A DNA stretch of 64,000 nucleotides, from assembly GCF_900112375.1 (NCBI RefSeq), contig NZ_FOLS01000002.1:62001-126000 (forward strand). The letters run 5' to 3'. Positions 11,148-22,080 of the stretch are shown here, piece by piece; the stretch's first letter is position 1, and each line of letters opens with the position of its first letter. This DNA is from Pseudomonas citronellolis. GTDB lineage: Bacteria > Pseudomonadota > Gammaproteobacteria > Pseudomonadales > Pseudomonadaceae. The notes below the pieces were generated by a model. The model was not told where the DNA came from and did no database searches. It saw only the letters and a program-made list of their open reading frames with translations. The translations under genes and the position numbers were made by a program.

Positions 11148-11167
11148 CCGGCAGCCCTGCCCGACGG

Positions 11168-11195
11168 GAAAAGGCCGCATCCGCGGCCTTTTTTC
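11168..11195 (+). terminator. Rho-independent terminator of folD
   Basis: AAAAGGCCGC and GCGGCCTTTTTT form a stem with a short loop (ATCC) about 20 bases after the folD stop. Confidence 0.92.
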
Positions 11196-11223
11196 ATGGC
11201 GAAACCATTGCCTCCCGGCAACC

Positions 11224-11432
11224 GTAGGAGCAGGCCCTGCCTGCGATTCGCGCGCAGGGCGCGCTCCTACAGGGGATAGCGCGCTGGGACGTCCGGCCAT
11301 CGCGGACAAGGTCCGCTCCTACATTGCAGGCGAGCATGGCTTTTCGTAGGAGCGAGCTTGCTCGCGAACAAACGCCGTGCCATGCGGTTCGCGAGCAAGA
11401 ACTAGGCGTCCCCCTCGATCCTACGAAGAGCA
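11224..11432. repeat. Composite palindromic repeat, copy 2
   Basis: Same unit order as 760-980: A at 11224-11270, B at about 11299-11321 and D at about 11345-11432. The last 38 bases of unit D (from GAGCAAGAACTAGGCG to CCTACGAAGAG) are identical to copy 1. Confidence 0.75.
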
Positions 11433-11455
11433 CGTTGGTGCGACCGGCGAGGCAG

Positions 11456-11485
11456 AAAAAAGGCCGCATCAGCGGCCTTCTTTCC
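11456..11485 (-). terminator. Rho-independent terminator of cysS
   Basis: GGCCGC/GCGGCC stem with loop ATCA; an A-run on the plus strand (11456-11461) supplies the U-tract for minus-strand transcripts leaving cysS. Confidence 0.88.
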
Positions 11486-11498
11486 TTTCAGCGGTGGA

Positions 11499-12884
11499 TC
11501 ACTCGGCCAAACGCCAGGTGGTGCCACCCTTGCCGTCTTCCAGAACCACGCCCATGGCCGTCAGCTCGTCACGGATGCGGTCCGACTCGGCCCAGTTCTT
11601 CGCCGCGCGGGCTTCCAGGCGGGCCTGGATCAGCGCTTCCACCTGGGCGGCGTCGACCTTGCCGGCGGCGCCGGCCTGAAGGAAGGCATCCGGCTCCAGT
11701 TGCAGCACGCCGAGCAGGCCAGCCAGTTCGCGGAGCTTGGCAGCCAGGGCTGCCGCAGCCTGCAGGTCGGCTTCACGCAGGCGGTTCACTTCGCGAGCCA
11801 TCTCGAACAGCACGGCGACGGCCTCAGGGGTATTGAAGTCATCGTCCATTGCCGCTGCGAAACGCTCGGCGAAGGCTTCGCCACCGGCCGCCTCGACCTC
11901 GGGCAGGCCACGCAGCGCGGTGTAGAAGCGTTCCAGCGCGCCCTTGGCTTCCTTGAGGTTGTCCTCGGAGTAGTTGATCGGGCTGCGGTAGTGGCTGGAC
12001 ACCAGCAGGAAGCGCACCACCTCGGGGTGGTACTTCTCCAGCACCTCGCGGATGGTGAAGAAGTTGCCCAGGGACTTGGACATCTTCTCGCCGTCCACGC
12101 GCACCGCACCGGCGTGCATCCAGGTGGCCGCGTAGGGCTTGCCGGTGGCCGCCTCGCTCTGGGCGATCTCGTTCTCGTGGTGCGGGAACACCAGGTCCGG
12201 GCCGCCGCCGTGGATGTCGAAGGTCTCGCCCAGGCAGCAGGTGGACATCACCGAACATTCGATGTGCCAGCCCGGGCGCCCGGCGCCCCAGGGAGATTCC
12301 CAGCTCGGCTCGCCGGGCTTGGCCGCCTTCCACAGGACGAAGTCCAGCGGGTCTTCCTTGGATTCGTCGACCTCGATGCGCGCGCCGATGCGCAGGTCTT
12401 CGATCTTCTTGCGCGACAGCTTGCCGTAGCCGACGAACTTGCCGACGCGGTAGTAGACGTCGCCGTTGCCCGGGGCGTAGGCGAAGCCCTTGTCGATCAG
12501 CGTCTGGATCATCGCGTGCATGCCGGCGATGTGGCCGGTGGCGCGCGGCTCGATGTCCGGGCGCAGCACCGACAGGCGCGCCTCGTCCTCGTGCATCGCG
12601 GCGATCATGCGTTCGGTCAGGGCGTCGAAGGGCTCGCCGTTCTCCTGGGCGCGACGGATGATCTTGTCGTCGATGTCGGTGATGTTGCGCACGTAGGTCA
12701 GCTCATAGCCGCGCTGGCGCAGCCAGCGGGCGATGACGTCGAAGGCGACCATGACGCGGGCGTGGCCGATGTGGCAGAAGTCGTACACGGTCATCCCGCA
12801 CACGTACATGCGCACCTGGTTGCCGACCAGCGGCTGGAACGGCTCCTTGGCCTTGCTCAGGGTGTTGTAGACGGAAAGCGCCAT
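11499..12884 (-). CDS. cysS: Cysteinyl-tRNA synthetase
   Basis: 461 residues. The class I signature HIGH is at 38-41, the zinc-site Cys29 precedes it (VCGMTVYD), and KMSKS is at 267-271. It charges tRNA-Cys in the cytoplasm. Its ATG follows the glnS TAA with no gap, so the two synthetases are almost certainly one transcript with coupled translation. A terminator follows the stop. Confidence 0.98.
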   Translation of the reverse strand: MALSVYNTLSKAKEPFQPLVGNQVRMYVCGMTVYDFCHIGHARVMVAFDVIARWLRQRGYELTYVRNITDIDDKIIRRAQENGEPFDALTERMIAAMHEDEARLSVLRPDIEPRATGHIAGMHAMIQTLIDKGFAYAPGNGDVYYRVGKFVGYGKLSRKKIEDLRIGARIEVDESKEDPLDFVLWKAAKPGEPSWESPWGAGRPGWHIECSVMSTCCLGETFDIHGGGPDLVFPHHENEIAQSEAATGKPYAATWMHAGAVRVDGEKMSKSLGNFFTIREVLEKYHPEVVRFLLVSSHYRSPINYSEDNLKEAKGALERFYTALRGLPEVEAAGGEAFAERFAAAMDDDFNTPEAVAVLFEMAREVNRLREADLQAAAALAAKLRELAGLLGVLQLEPDAFLQAGAAGKVDAAQVEALIQARLEARAAKNWAESDRIRDELTAMGVVLEDGKGGTTWRLAE

Positions 12885-14567
<1,683 letters not shown>

Positions 14568-14690
14568 GGTGTCCTTGATCGTTACTGACGTTCGGCCAGG
14601 GTAGGCCGGCCAAACCAAAGCGCTTATCATAGCCGAAGCTGTCAACCCCCTGACAGGCCTTCGATTTTCCCGACAGAGTGGAATCCCCTC

Positions 14691-15185
14691 ATGATCAAGC
14701 TGCACACCAACCATGGCGTCATCACCCTGGAACTCTTCGAAGACAAGGCCCCGGAGACCGTGGCCAACTTCAAGGAGTACGTGAAGAGCGGTCATTACGA
14801 CAACACCATCTTCCATCGCGTGATCAACAACTTCATGATCCAGGGCGGCGGTTTCGAACCGGGCATGAAGCAGAAGAGCACCCGCGCCCCGATCAAGAAC
14901 GAGGCCAACAACGGCGTCGGCAACAAGGTCGGCACTGTCGCCATGGCCCGCACCATGGAGCCGCACTCGGCCAGCGCGCAGTTCTTCATCAACGTCGCCG
15001 ACAACGACTTCCTCAACCACAGCGCGCCGACCGTGCAGGGCTGGGGCTACTGCGTGTTCGGCCAGGTAGTGGACGGCATGGACGTGGTCAACAAGATCAA
15101 GGGCGTGGCCACCACCATGCGCGCCGGCCACCAGGACGTGCCGAGCGAAGACGTGATCATCGAGAAGGCCGAGATCGTCGAGTGA
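14691..15185 (+). CDS. ppiB: Cyclophilin-type peptidyl-prolyl isomerase B, cytoplasmic
   Basis: 164 residues without signal peptide, matching the cytoplasmic PpiB type. The active-site arginine is Arg43 ([15 protein letters not shown]), and [20 protein letters not shown] is the usual core. It catalyses proline isomerisation. It ends four bases before lpxH, so the two are co-transcribed, as is common in Pseudomonas. Confidence 0.97.
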   Translation: MIKLHTNHGVITLELFEDKAPETVANFKEYVKSGHYDNTIFHRVINNFMIQGGGFEPGMKQKSTRAPIKNEANNGVGNKVGTVAMARTMEPHSASAQFFINVADNDFLNHSAPTVQGWGYCVFGQVVDGMDVVNKIKGVATTMRAGHQDVPSEDVIIEKAEIVE

Positions 15186-15189
15186 GTCG

Positions 15190-15933
15190 ATGAGCGTCCT
15201 GTTCATCTCGGACCTGCATCTCGAAGCGGAACGCCCGGACATCACCCGGGCGTTCTTGCATTTCCTCCGCAGCCGCGCCCGCCAGGCCGAAGCGCTCTAC
15301 ATCCTCGGCGACTTCTTCGAGGCCTGGATCGGCGACGACGGCATGGACGAGTTCCAGCATTCCATCGCCCGCGCCCTGCGCGAACTGGCCGACAGCGGCA
15401 CGCGCATCTACCTGATGCACGGCAACCGCGACTTCCTGATCGGCAAGGCGTTCTGCCGCGAAGCCGGCTGCACCCTGCTGCGCGACCCCAGCGTGATCCG
15501 CCTGAACGGCGAGAAGGTGCTGCTGATGCACGGCGACAGCCTGTGCACCCTGGACGTCGGCTACATGAAGCTGCGCCGCTGGCTGCGCAATCCGGTCTCG
15601 CTGTTCATCCTGCGCAACCTGCCGCTTTCGAAGCGCCACCAGTTGGCGCGCAAGCTGCGCAAGGAAAGCCGCGCGCAGACGCGCATGAAGGCCAGCGAGA
15701 TCGTCGACGTGACGCCGGACGAGGTGCTGAAGGTCATGCGCCAGCATGGCGTGCGCACCCTGATCCACGGCCACACCCATCGCCCGGCGGTGCACGAGTT
15801 GCAGCTAGACGGCCAGCCGGCCCGGCGCATCGTCCTCGGCGACTGGGACCGTCAAGGCTGGGCCCTGCAGGCCGACGCCAACGGCCTGCACCAGGCGCCC
15901 TTCAGTCTCGAAGCGGAGCCGTCCGGCCACTGA
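15190..15933 (+). CDS. lpxH: UDP-2,3-diacylglucosamine pyrophosphohydrolase
   Basis: 247 residues. The calcineurin-like metallophosphoesterase motifs are in order: SDLHL (Asp8, His10), GDFFE (Asp41), GNRDF (Asn79), MHGD (His114) and HGHTHRP. It hydrolyses UDP-2,3-diacylglucosamine to lipid X at the inner membrane in lipid A synthesis. The start ATG follows the ppiB stop by four bases. Confidence 0.97.
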   Translation: MSVLFISDLHLEAERPDITRAFLHFLRSRARQAEALYILGDFFEAWIGDDGMDEFQHSIARALRELADSGTRIYLMHGNRDFLIGKAFCREAGCTLLRDPSVIRLNGEKVLLMHGDSLCTLDVGYMKLRRWLRNPVSLFILRNLPLSKRHQLARKLRKESRAQTRMKASEIVDVTPDEVLKVMRQHGVRTLIHGHTHRPAVHELQLDGQPARRIVLGDWDRQGWALQADANGLHQAPFSLEAEPSGH

Positions 15934-16006
15934 CGCGGATCAACTTCATGGCCCCGGGCCAGCAGCTATGCTCAATCCATCCATAGCCGCATCGTCCGGG
16001 ATCACC

Positions 16007-16216
16007 ATGAAAAAACACCTGTTGCTCGCCGCTTGCCTGCTCGCCCTCGCTGGTTGCTCCAGCGAGTACATCATCAGCACTGCCGATGGCCAGATGATCA
16101 CTACCGACAACAAGCCGAAGCTGGACAAGGCCAGCGGGATGATTCGCTTCGAGGATGCAGAGGGGCGGGAGCAGATGATTCCGCAGTCGCAGATTCGGCA
16201 GATCATCGAGCGCTGA
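16007..16216 (+). CDS. Small YgdI/YgdR-like lipoprotein (DUF903)
   Basis: 69 residues. The signal peptide MKKHLLLAACLLALAGC carries a lipobox with Cys17, followed by a compact domain (YIISTADGQMITT then GMIRFEDAEGREQMI) typical of DUF903. Such proteins are outer-membrane or periplasmic lipoproteins of unknown function. The start was set at the ATG before the two lysines, because the in-frame upstream ATG lacks a signal sequence. Confidence 0.85.
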   Translation: MKKHLLLAACLLALAGCSSEYIISTADGQMITTDNKPKLDKASGMIRFEDAEGREQMIPQSQIRQIIER

Positions 16217-16318
16217 AGGCGCCCCCATTGCATGGGGCGTTATCCACCAATCGCGGACGGAGTCCGCTCCTACGCCCGTGCTTTGCAACTGTCTTGCCGG
16301 CTGCACCGAGGCGCTCTT

Positions 16319-16394
16319 CGTAGGATGGGTTGAGCCTTGGCAAAACCCATGCGGTCGTGACGATGGGTATCGCTTCGCTCAACATCATCCTACG
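16319..16394. repeat. 75-bp hairpin element, copy 1
   Basis: Outer arms CGTAGGATGGGTTGAGC and GCTCAAC(AT)CATCCTACG, inner arms AAACCCAT and ATGGGTAT. The whole unit can fold into one long hairpin or cruciform. Confidence 0.8.
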
Positions 16395-16456
16395 CGGCGT
16401 CGTGTTTACCGGTGAGGTAGGAGCAACTGTCTTGCCGACTGCGCCGGGGTGCCTTT

Positions 16457-16530
16457 CGTAGGATGGGTTGAGCTTGCGAAACCCATCGGGCCATGGTGAT
16501 GGGTATCGCTTCGCTCAACGCCATCCTACG
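16457..16530. repeat. 75-bp hairpin element, copy 2
   Basis: Same orientation as copy 1, with arms CGTAGGATGGGTTGAGC and GCTCAACGCCATCCTACG and inner arms GCGAAACCCAT / ATGGGTATCGC. Confidence 0.8.
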
Positions 16531-16648
16531 AAAAACCGTGCTTTCCCGGAGGCGTAGGAGCGGACTCCGTCCGCGATTGGGCCCGCCGGCCACGCTGGGT
16601 TATCCGGTAGCACCGAGCCCCTTCACCCCAACCTGAAAGCCAAAGGCC

Positions 16649-17254
16649 TCAAGCCACTTGCGGCACGCCGCTGTGGAAGCGGAACTCCTCGTCCGGCGAG
16701 CTGATGAGACCCGCCTCGACCCCACGGATATGCTCCACCCGCCGCTGGATATCGGCCTCGTCACCATACCGCCGCGCCAATGCCAGGTATCCCTGGAAGT
16801 GCCGCGCCTCGGACTTGAGCAGCGAACCATAGAACTTCGCCAGATCCGCATCCAGGTGGTCGACCAGGGCGGCGAAGCGCTCGCAGCTGCGGCATTCGAT
16901 GAAGGCGCCGACGATCAGGGTGTCGACCAGCTTGTGCGGCTCGTGGTTGCGCACCGCCGCGCGCAGGCCCGAGGCATAGCGGCCGGCGGAGATCGGCCGC
17001 AGGGCGATGCCGCGCTTCTTGAGGATCGCCAGCACCTGCTCGTGGTGGCGCAGTTCCTCGCGCGCCAGGCGCGACATGAAGTTCACCAGTTCCTCGTGGG
17101 CGCTGTACTTGGCGATCAGCGCCAGGGCGGTGCTGGCGGCCTTGAACTCGTTGTTCTTGTGGTCGATCAGCAGCACTTCCTGGTCCCGCAACGCGGCCTC
17201 GACCCAGGCATCGGGCGTGGCGCAACCGAGGAATTCGCGGATTTCGGACAACAT
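16649..17254 (-). CDS. miaE: tRNA-(ms2io6A)-hydroxylase, diiron
   Basis: 201 residues, the short form found in pseudomonads. The ferritin-like diiron ligands are visible in EELRHHEQVL, ECRSCERF and SEARHFQGYL. MiaE hydroxylates 2-methylthio-N6-isopentenyl-adenosine at tRNA position 37 using oxygen. The start ATG at 17252-17254 gives the conserved MLSEIREFLG. It is divergent from the universal stress gene, sharing a 180-base intergenic region. Confidence 0.93.
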   Translation of the reverse strand: MLSEIREFLGCATPDAWVEAALRDQEVLLIDHKNNEFKAASTALALIAKYSAHEELVNFMSRLAREELRHHEQVLAILKKRGIALRPISAGRYASGLRAAVRNHEPHKLVDTLIVGAFIECRSCERFAALVDHLDADLAKFYGSLLKSEARHFQGYLALARRYGDEADIQRRVEHIRGVEAGLISSPDEEFRFHSGVPQVA

Positions 17255-17353
17255 GACGGGCTCCAGTCACTCAGCGCCGCCGCGCAAAAGGGTTCGCCGG
17301 CGGCCAAAGGCGGAGCATTATACGAATGCAGCGGCGCACGGCCAGCGCCACAC

Positions 17354-17396
17354 TTGATGCATCTCAAGAACCGCTCGGCCGGATCGCGTCTACAGT
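17354..17396 (+). promoter_or_regulatory. Candidate ANR/FNR-dependent promoter
   Basis: TTGATGCATCTCAA (17354-17367) matches the ANR/FNR dyad TTGAT-N4-ATCAA in nine of ten positions. A TACAGT -10 candidate lies at 17391-17396, placing the dyad centre near -41.5, the class II activation position. It serves the universal stress protein gene. Confidence 0.65.
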
Positions 17397-17433
17397 TGCT
17401 GCAAAGCAACGGCAAGTGCCAAGGGAGACGACC

Positions 17434-18297
17434 ATGCAAGCCATCCGCAGCATTCTCGTAGTAGTGGCCCCCGACCAGCCCGACGGCCTGGCGCTCAAGC
17501 GCGCCAAGCTGATCGCCAGCGTCACTCAATCCCACCTGCACCTGCTGGCCTGCAGCAAGCAAGGCGACGCCGGCGCCCGGCTGGAGGAACTGACCGCCAG
17601 CCTGCGCGAGGAAGGCTACAGCAGCAGTTGCCGGCAGGCCTGGCACGACAGCCTGCACGCCACCATCATCGCCGAGCAGCAGGCCGAAGGCTGCGGCCTG
17701 GTGGTCAAGCAGCACCACCCCGACAGCCCGCTGAAGAAGGCGCTGCTCACCCCCGACGACTGGAAGCTGCTGCGCTACTGCCCCGCTCCCGTGCTGCTGG
17801 TGAAGAGCGCCACGCCCTGGGCCGGGCGCAACATCCTCGCCGCGGTCGACGTCGGCAACAACGACGCCGAGCACCACGCGCTGCACGCCAATATCGTCAG
17901 CCACGCCTACGACATCGCCGGGCTGACCCACGGCCAGTTGCACGTGATCAGCGCCCACCCTTCGCCGATGCTGTCTGCCGCCGACCCGACCTTCCAGCTC
18001 AGCGAGACCATCGAAGCTCGCTACCGCGAGGCCTGCAAGGCATTCCAGGCCGAGTACGGGGTGGACGACCAGCACCTGCACATCGAGGAAGGCCCGGCCG
18101 ACGTGCTCATCCCGCGTACCGCGCACCAGCTGGACGCGGCGGTGACGGTGATCGGCACCGTGGCGCGCACCGGCTTCTCCGGCGCGCTGATCGGCAACAC
18201 CGCCGAGGTGGTGCTCGATGCCCTGGAAAGCGACGTGCTGGTGCTCAAGCCGGACGAAGTCATCGCCCACCTCGACGAACTGGCGGCCAAGGCCTGA
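17434..18297 (+). CDS. Tandem-domain universal stress protein (UspE-like)
   Basis: 287 residues comprising two Usp domains (about 1-140 and 145-287). The second domain has GTVARTGFSGALIGNTAE, matching the nucleotide-binding G-2X-G-9X-G(N/S/T) pattern; the first domain lacks a clear one. In Pseudomonas several Usp proteins aid anaerobic survival under ANR control, which fits the upstream dyad. The start ATG at 17434 has GGGAGACGACC before it. It converges on ycaQ with three bases between the stops and shows no terminator. Confidence 0.88.
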   Translation: MQAIRSILVVVAPDQPDGLALKRAKLIASVTQSHLHLLACSKQGDAGARLEELTASLREEGYSSSCRQAWHDSLHATIIAEQQAEGCGLVVKQHHPDSPLKKALLTPDDWKLLRYCPAPVLLVKSATPWAGRNILAAVDVGNNDAEHHALHANIVSHAYDIAGLTHGQLHVISAHPSPMLSAADPTFQLSETIEARYREACKAFQAEYGVDDQHLHIEEGPADVLIPRTAHQLDAAVTVIGTVARTGFSGALIGNTAEVVLDALESDVLVLKPDEVIAHLDELAAKA

Positions 18298-18300
18298 CAG

Positions 18301-19524
18301 CTAGGCGCCAGCCCCGGCGCCGAGCATCGCCCGCAGGCGGACGCCCTCCGCCTTGCGGCAGTTCACATGCACGCCCTCCAGGCCCAGCCAGGTGGCCATT
18401 TCGCGCAACTGGCCGGCCAGCGCCAGCATCCCCTCCTCGCCCAGCGGCCGCTGCTCCTCGTGCACGGCATGGACCGCCAGGCGCCCCGCCGCCCGCTCGG
18501 CGCGCAGGTCGATGCGCGCCGCCAGGCGTTCGCCGAACAGGAAGGGCAGCACGTAGTAGCCGTAGACCCGTTTGTGCTGCGGGGTGTAGATCTCCAGGCG
18601 GTAGCGGAAGTCGAACAGCCGTTCGGTGCGGGTGCGCTCCCACACCAGGGAGTCGAAGGGTGAGAGCAGTGCGCTGGCCGCCACCTTGCGCGGAATGACT
18701 GGTTCGCCGGCGACGTAGGCCGCCTGCGACCAGCCCTGCACGCGCACCTGGCGCAGCGCGCCGGCCTCGACCAGTTCGGCCAGGCGCGCCTTGCTGTCCG
18801 CCGGCTCCAGGCGGAAGTAGTCGCGCAGGTCGGTCTCGCTGGCCACGCCCAGGGCGTTCGCGGCGTGCAACAGCAGGCCGCGCTGGGCCTGCTCGGCATC
18901 CAGCTCGGGCGCATCCAGCACAGCGGCGGGCAGCACCCGCTCCGGCAGGTCATACAGCCGCTCGAAACCACGGCGCCCGGCCACCGTCACCTCGCCCGCG
19001 GCGAACAGCCATTCCAGGGCGTGCTTCTCGTCGCTCCAGTCCCACCAGGGGCCGGCCCGCTCGCTGCGGGTGGTCAGGCTGCCGGCGCCCAGGGCGCCCT
19101 GCTCGCGCACCGCCTGCAGCACGCGCTCGATCACTTCGCGGCGTTCCTCGCCGAAGCGCGCCAACTGCTTGTAGATGCCCTGCCCCACGGCCGCGCGGCG
19201 CATGCGCCAGCGCATCAGCGGATAGAGTTCCAGCGGCAGCAGGGACGCCTCGTGTCCCCAGTACTCGAACATTCGCCGGTGGCGCCCGGCGCTCCAGGCC
19301 GCCTCGTCCAGCAGGGCCTGCGGATAGCTGCCCAGGCGCGAGAAAAGCGGCAGGTAGTGCGAGCGAGTCAGGGCATTGACCGAATCGATCTGCAGCACGC
19401 CCAGGCGTTCCAGCACCTGTTGCAGGTGCCGGCGCTGCACCTGGCTGCGCGGCCGGCGGCTGGCGAAGCCCTGGGCCGCCAGGGCCAGGCGGCGGGCTTG
19501 CTTGAGGGACAGGCTGTCGGTCAT
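18301..19524 (-). CDS. ycaQ: YcaQ-family winged-helix DNA glycosylase (interstrand crosslink repair)
   Basis: 407 residues. The protein matches the HTH_42/YcaQ family, with the catalytic QxD segment in LGVLQIDSVNALTRSHYLPL near residue 45 and arginine-rich winged-helix repeats. E. coli YcaQ unhooks nitrogen-mustard interstrand crosslinks and AlkX relatives handle bulky alkyl adducts; the precise substrate here is unknown. It is followed (minus strand) by no further gene, and upstream lie a DUF3291 gene and a DUF1127 gene on the same strand. Confidence 0.85.
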   Translation of the reverse strand: MTDSLSLKQARRLALAAQGFASRRPRSQVQRRHLQQVLERLGVLQIDSVNALTRSHYLPLFSRLGSYPQALLDEAAWSAGRHRRMFEYWGHEASLLPLELYPLMRWRMRRAAVGQGIYKQLARFGEERREVIERVLQAVREQGALGAGSLTTRSERAGPWWDWSDEKHALEWLFAAGEVTVAGRRGFERLYDLPERVLPAAVLDAPELDAEQAQRGLLLHAANALGVASETDLRDYFRLEPADSKARLAELVEAGALRQVRVQGWSQAAYVAGEPVIPRKVAASALLSPFDSLVWERTRTERLFDFRYRLEIYTPQHKRVYGYYVLPFLFGERLAARIDLRAERAAGRLAVHAVHEEQRPLGEEGMLALAGQLREMATWLGLEGVHVNCRKAEGVRLRAMLGAGAGA

Positions 19525-19586
19525 GGGCGCTTCCTGCTGGCTGGATCGAAGCCCCCGATCCTACGCCAAAGCCGCCAACGCCGACA

Positions 19587-20057
19587 TCAGGCCGGCAGCG
19601 CTTGCGCGCTGGGCGCGGGGAACGGCCGGGCGATGCTGAAGGCTGCGGCGCTCGGCCCGTGCTCGGCCAGGCGCTGCAAGGCCGCGCGGGCCTGCTCCAG
19701 GGTCGGCAGTTGCCCGGCCGGCAGCCACCAGAGCGCCAGGCTCGGCCCCGGCAGCTTCTCCATCCATTCCTTGCGCCGGCGCAGCACGCTCAGGTGCTCG
19801 CCGCCATAGACATAGTCGCGCAGCGCCTCCAGGGACTCCCAGAGCGACAGGTTGACGATGATCCGCGGGTCGGCGAAGGCCTGGATGCCGGTGGCGTCGC
19901 CCGCCTCGTCCTGCAGGCGCCAGACGAAGCCGGGACTGGCCTCGGCCAGGGCGTTGATGGGCGCCAACTGGTCGACGAAATCCTGCATCAGCGGGTGGTC
20001 GAGAGGGGCCCTGGCCCGGGCGATGTTGACCTGGGCCAGGTGGTAGCGGTGCGGCAT
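19587..20057 (-). CDS. DUF3291 family protein, function unknown
   Basis: 156 residues from the ATG at 20055-20057 (MPHRYHLAQVNIARAR). The start eight codons upstream is less likely because the family begins with YHLAQVNI. The core SLWESLEALRDYVYGGEH is the family hallmark, distantly like antibiotic-biosynthesis-monooxygenase folds. No signal peptide. It lies between ycaQ and the DUF1127 gene on the same strand with short gaps, so the three may be co-transcribed. No function can be assigned. Confidence 0.8.
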   Translation of the reverse strand: MPHRYHLAQVNIARARAPLDHPLMQDFVDQLAPINALAEASPGFVWRLQDEAGDATGIQAFADPRIIVNLSLWESLEALRDYVYGGEHLSVLRRRKEWMEKLPGPSLALWWLPAGQLPTLEQARAALQRLAEHGPSAAAFSIARPFPAPSAQALPA

Positions 20058-20093
20058 GGGCCTTTCCTTGTGCTCGTGCAATATAGAAGGGGT

Positions 20094-20327
20094 TCAGCGA
20101 CGCAGGTGGTCGATCCAGAAGGGCTTCTCTGCCTCCTGCAGGATGTCGGCGCGGCTCAGGCCGATGTCCTTGAGCGCCGCATCGCTGAGCCTGGCCAACT
20201 GCTCGCGCTGCCGGGCCAGTTCCCGCCAGCGGCGGATGCGGCCCAGCAGGCGCTGCCAGAAGGCCGCGCCGGCGTGCCGGCGGGTGAATACCGAGGGTGT
20301 CATCACGAAACCGAATTGCGCTTTCAT
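20094..20327 (-). CDS. Small DUF1127 protein
   Basis: 77 residues, basic. The C-terminal DUF1127 module (WRELARQREQLARLSDAALK then DIGLSRADI) follows an N-terminal tail of about 30 residues. A GGAGGACGAC ribosome site precedes the ATG at 20325-20327. Related small proteins in alphaproteobacteria bind RNA and influence phosphate and carbon metabolism; that role is not shown for this protein. It is divergent from a LysR regulator across about 97 bases containing an ATAAGA/TCTTAT dyad (about 20370-20400), which suggests control by that regulator. Confidence 0.82.
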   Translation of the reverse strand: MKAQFGFVMTPSVFTRRHAGAAFWQRLLGRIRRWRELARQREQLARLSDAALKDIGLSRADILQEAEKPFWIDHLRR

Positions 20328-20424
20328 CGTGTCGTCCTCCCTGTGGGGTTGGCGCCAGTCTCGCGCCGGGCATAAGATCAATCCAACGAATCATTCTTAT
20401 GCATCCCATCTTGGAGATTGATGT

Positions 20425-21279
20425 ATGAGCGCCTTCCCCAGCATCGACAGCGAACTGCTGCGCACCTTCGTCGCCATCGCCGACCACGGCGGCTTCACCC
20501 GCGCCGCCGAGGTGGTCAACCGCACCCAGTCGGCGGTGAGCATGCAGATGAAGCGCCTGGAGGAAGACGTGCTGGAACGCACCCTGTTCGAGCGCGACGG
20601 CCGCCAGGTGCGCCTGACGCCCGAAGGCCAGGTGCTGCTGGGCTACGCGCGGCGCATCCTGCGGCTGCAGGGCGAGGTGTTCAACACCCTGCGCCAGCCG
20701 CACATGGTCGGCGCGGTGCGCATCGGCACGCCGGACGACTACGTGATGCGCTTCCTCCCGGAAATCCTCTCGCGCTTCGCCCAGGCCTACCCGCTGGTGC
20801 AGGTGGAAGTGCATTGCGAGACCTCCTCGCAACTGCTCACCCGCAAGGACCTGGACCTGACCATAGTCACCCGCGAGCCGGGCACCGAGATCGGCCAGCT
20901 GCTGCGCCAGGAGCCCTTCGTCTGGATGGCCGCGGAAAGCTTCTGCCCGCAGGAACAGCGCCCGCTGCCGCTGGCGATGTTCAACACCACCTGCTTCTGC
21001 CGCGCCTGGGCCTGCAACGCCCTGGAAGCGCTGGAGATCGACTACCGCATCGCCTACAGCAGCCCCAGCCTCTCGGCGCTGTTCGCCGTGGCCAGCGCGG
21101 GCCTGGCGGTCACCGCCCAGCTGCGCAGCCTGCTCACCGGCAACCTGCGCATCATCGGCGAGGAGGAAGGCCTGCCGGCCCTGCCCTCGGCGAGCATCGT
21201 GCTGCTGCGCAACCCGGCGCGGCAGTCGCCGGTCACCGACAAGCTGGCCGACTACATCGTCGAAGGCTTCGCCGCCTGA
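20425..21279 (+). CDS. LysR-family transcriptional regulator (LrhA-like)
   Basis: 284 residues. The N-terminal winged helix (LLRTFVAIADHGGFTRAAEV then RTQSAVSMQMKRLE) is followed by an effector domain of about 190 residues beginning near GAVRIGTPDDYVMRFLP. The GTPDDYV segment and the overall pattern recall the LrhA/HexA branch. It probably controls the divergent DUF1127 gene and itself. The effector is unknown. Confidence 0.88.
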   Translation: MSAFPSIDSELLRTFVAIADHGGFTRAAEVVNRTQSAVSMQMKRLEEDVLERTLFERDGRQVRLTPEGQVLLGYARRILRLQGEVFNTLRQPHMVGAVRIGTPDDYVMRFLPEILSRFAQAYPLVQVEVHCETSSQLLTRKDLDLTIVTREPGTEIGQLLRQEPFVWMAAESFCPQEQRPLPLAMFNTTCFCRAWACNALEALEIDYRIAYSSPSLSALFAVASAGLAVTAQLRSLLTGNLRIIGEEEGLPALPSASIVLLRNPARQSPVTDKLADYIVEGFAA

Positions 21280-21285
21280 GCCGGC

Positions 21286-22026
21286 TCACTGGCGCAGCAG
21301 AAGCAGCGCGCAAACCACCAGGAACAGGCTGAAGGCGAAGCGCAGGGCGCGCTCAGGCAGCGCATGGGCCAGCCTCACGCCCCAGGAGATGCTCAGCAGG
21401 CCGCCGGCCGCGAGGCAAGCGCCCATGCGCCAGTCGACGTGGCCATGCAGCGCATAGGTACCCAGCGCCACCGCCGTGCTCGGCGCGGCCAACGCCAGGG
21501 CCAGCCCCTGGGCCACCACCTGGGTGAAGCCGAACAGCGAGGTCAGCACCGGCGTGGCCAGCACGCCGCCGCCCACCCCGAACAGCCCGCCCAGGGAACC
21601 CGCGCCCAGGCCGAGGGCGGCGAACCAGGGCAGGCCCGGTGTTTCCTCGCGCGGCTGCGCCTCGCTGCGCTGGCGCAGCAGCAGGTAGCCGGCCAGGGCC
21701 ACCAGGAACACCACGAAGGCCGTGCGCATGTGCGCCGCGTCGATACGAAGCGCCAGGCTGGAAGCGAGGAAGGCGCAGAGCAGGCCGGTCACCGCAAGCA
21801 CCGCCGCCTGGCCGGGATCGATACGATTGCGCTGGTGATAACGGCGCAGCGCCAGCAGCACGTTGGGCACCACCATCACCAATGCCGTGCCCTGGGCCAG
21901 TTGCTGGTCGAGGCCGAACAGCACGCTCAGCGCCGGGATCGCCAGCAGGCCGCCGCCGATGCCGAACAACCCGCCCAGGCAACCCAGAACCAACCCCAGG
22001 ACGAAATCCAGCCCCATCTCCAGCAT
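21286..22026 (-). CDS. TSUP-family membrane transporter (TauE/SafE, sulfite-exporter-like)
   Basis: 246 residues with about eight hydrophobic segments in two repeats, each starting with a glycine-rich GLFGIGGG / GLFGVGGG motif typical of TSUP permeases. These proteins export or import sulfite, sulfoacetate or other organosulfonates; the substrate here is unknown. The start ATG at 22024-22026 is supported by GGAGG four bases upstream; the ATG three codons later lacks that spacing. It is divergent from a LysR gene, a common arrangement for regulator-exporter pairs. Confidence 0.88.
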   Translation of the reverse strand: MLEMGLDFVLGLVLGCLGGLFGIGGGLLAIPALSVLFGLDQQLAQGTALVMVVPNVLLALRRYHQRNRIDPGQAAVLAVTGLLCAFLASSLALRIDAAHMRTAFVVFLVALAGYLLLRQRSEAQPREETPGLPWFAALGLGAGSLGGLFGVGGGVLATPVLTSLFGFTQVVAQGLALALAAPSTAVALGTYALHGHVDWRMGACLAAGGLLSISWGVRLAHALPERALRFAFSLFLVVCALLLLRQ

Positions 22027-22080
22027 GCGAACCTCCAAATACGTCGAGGCCATGCTAGAAAACCGCCGCTGGATGGGAAA

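Larger units (their letters stand above)
16217..16648. repeat. Gene-free repeat cluster between the lipoprotein gene and miaE
   Basis: This stretch contains B-type units (about 16248-16273 and, inverted, 16554-16577, core TCGCGGACGGAGTCCGCTCC) and two full copies of the 75-bp hairpin element (16319-16394 and 16457-16530). No coding potential is seen. Confidence 0.8.

Noticed and set aside
16217-16648. Possible CRISPR-like spacing of repeats
   Set aside because: The units are palindromic REP-type elements with differing orientation and no regular repeat-spacer period; no cas genes are nearby.
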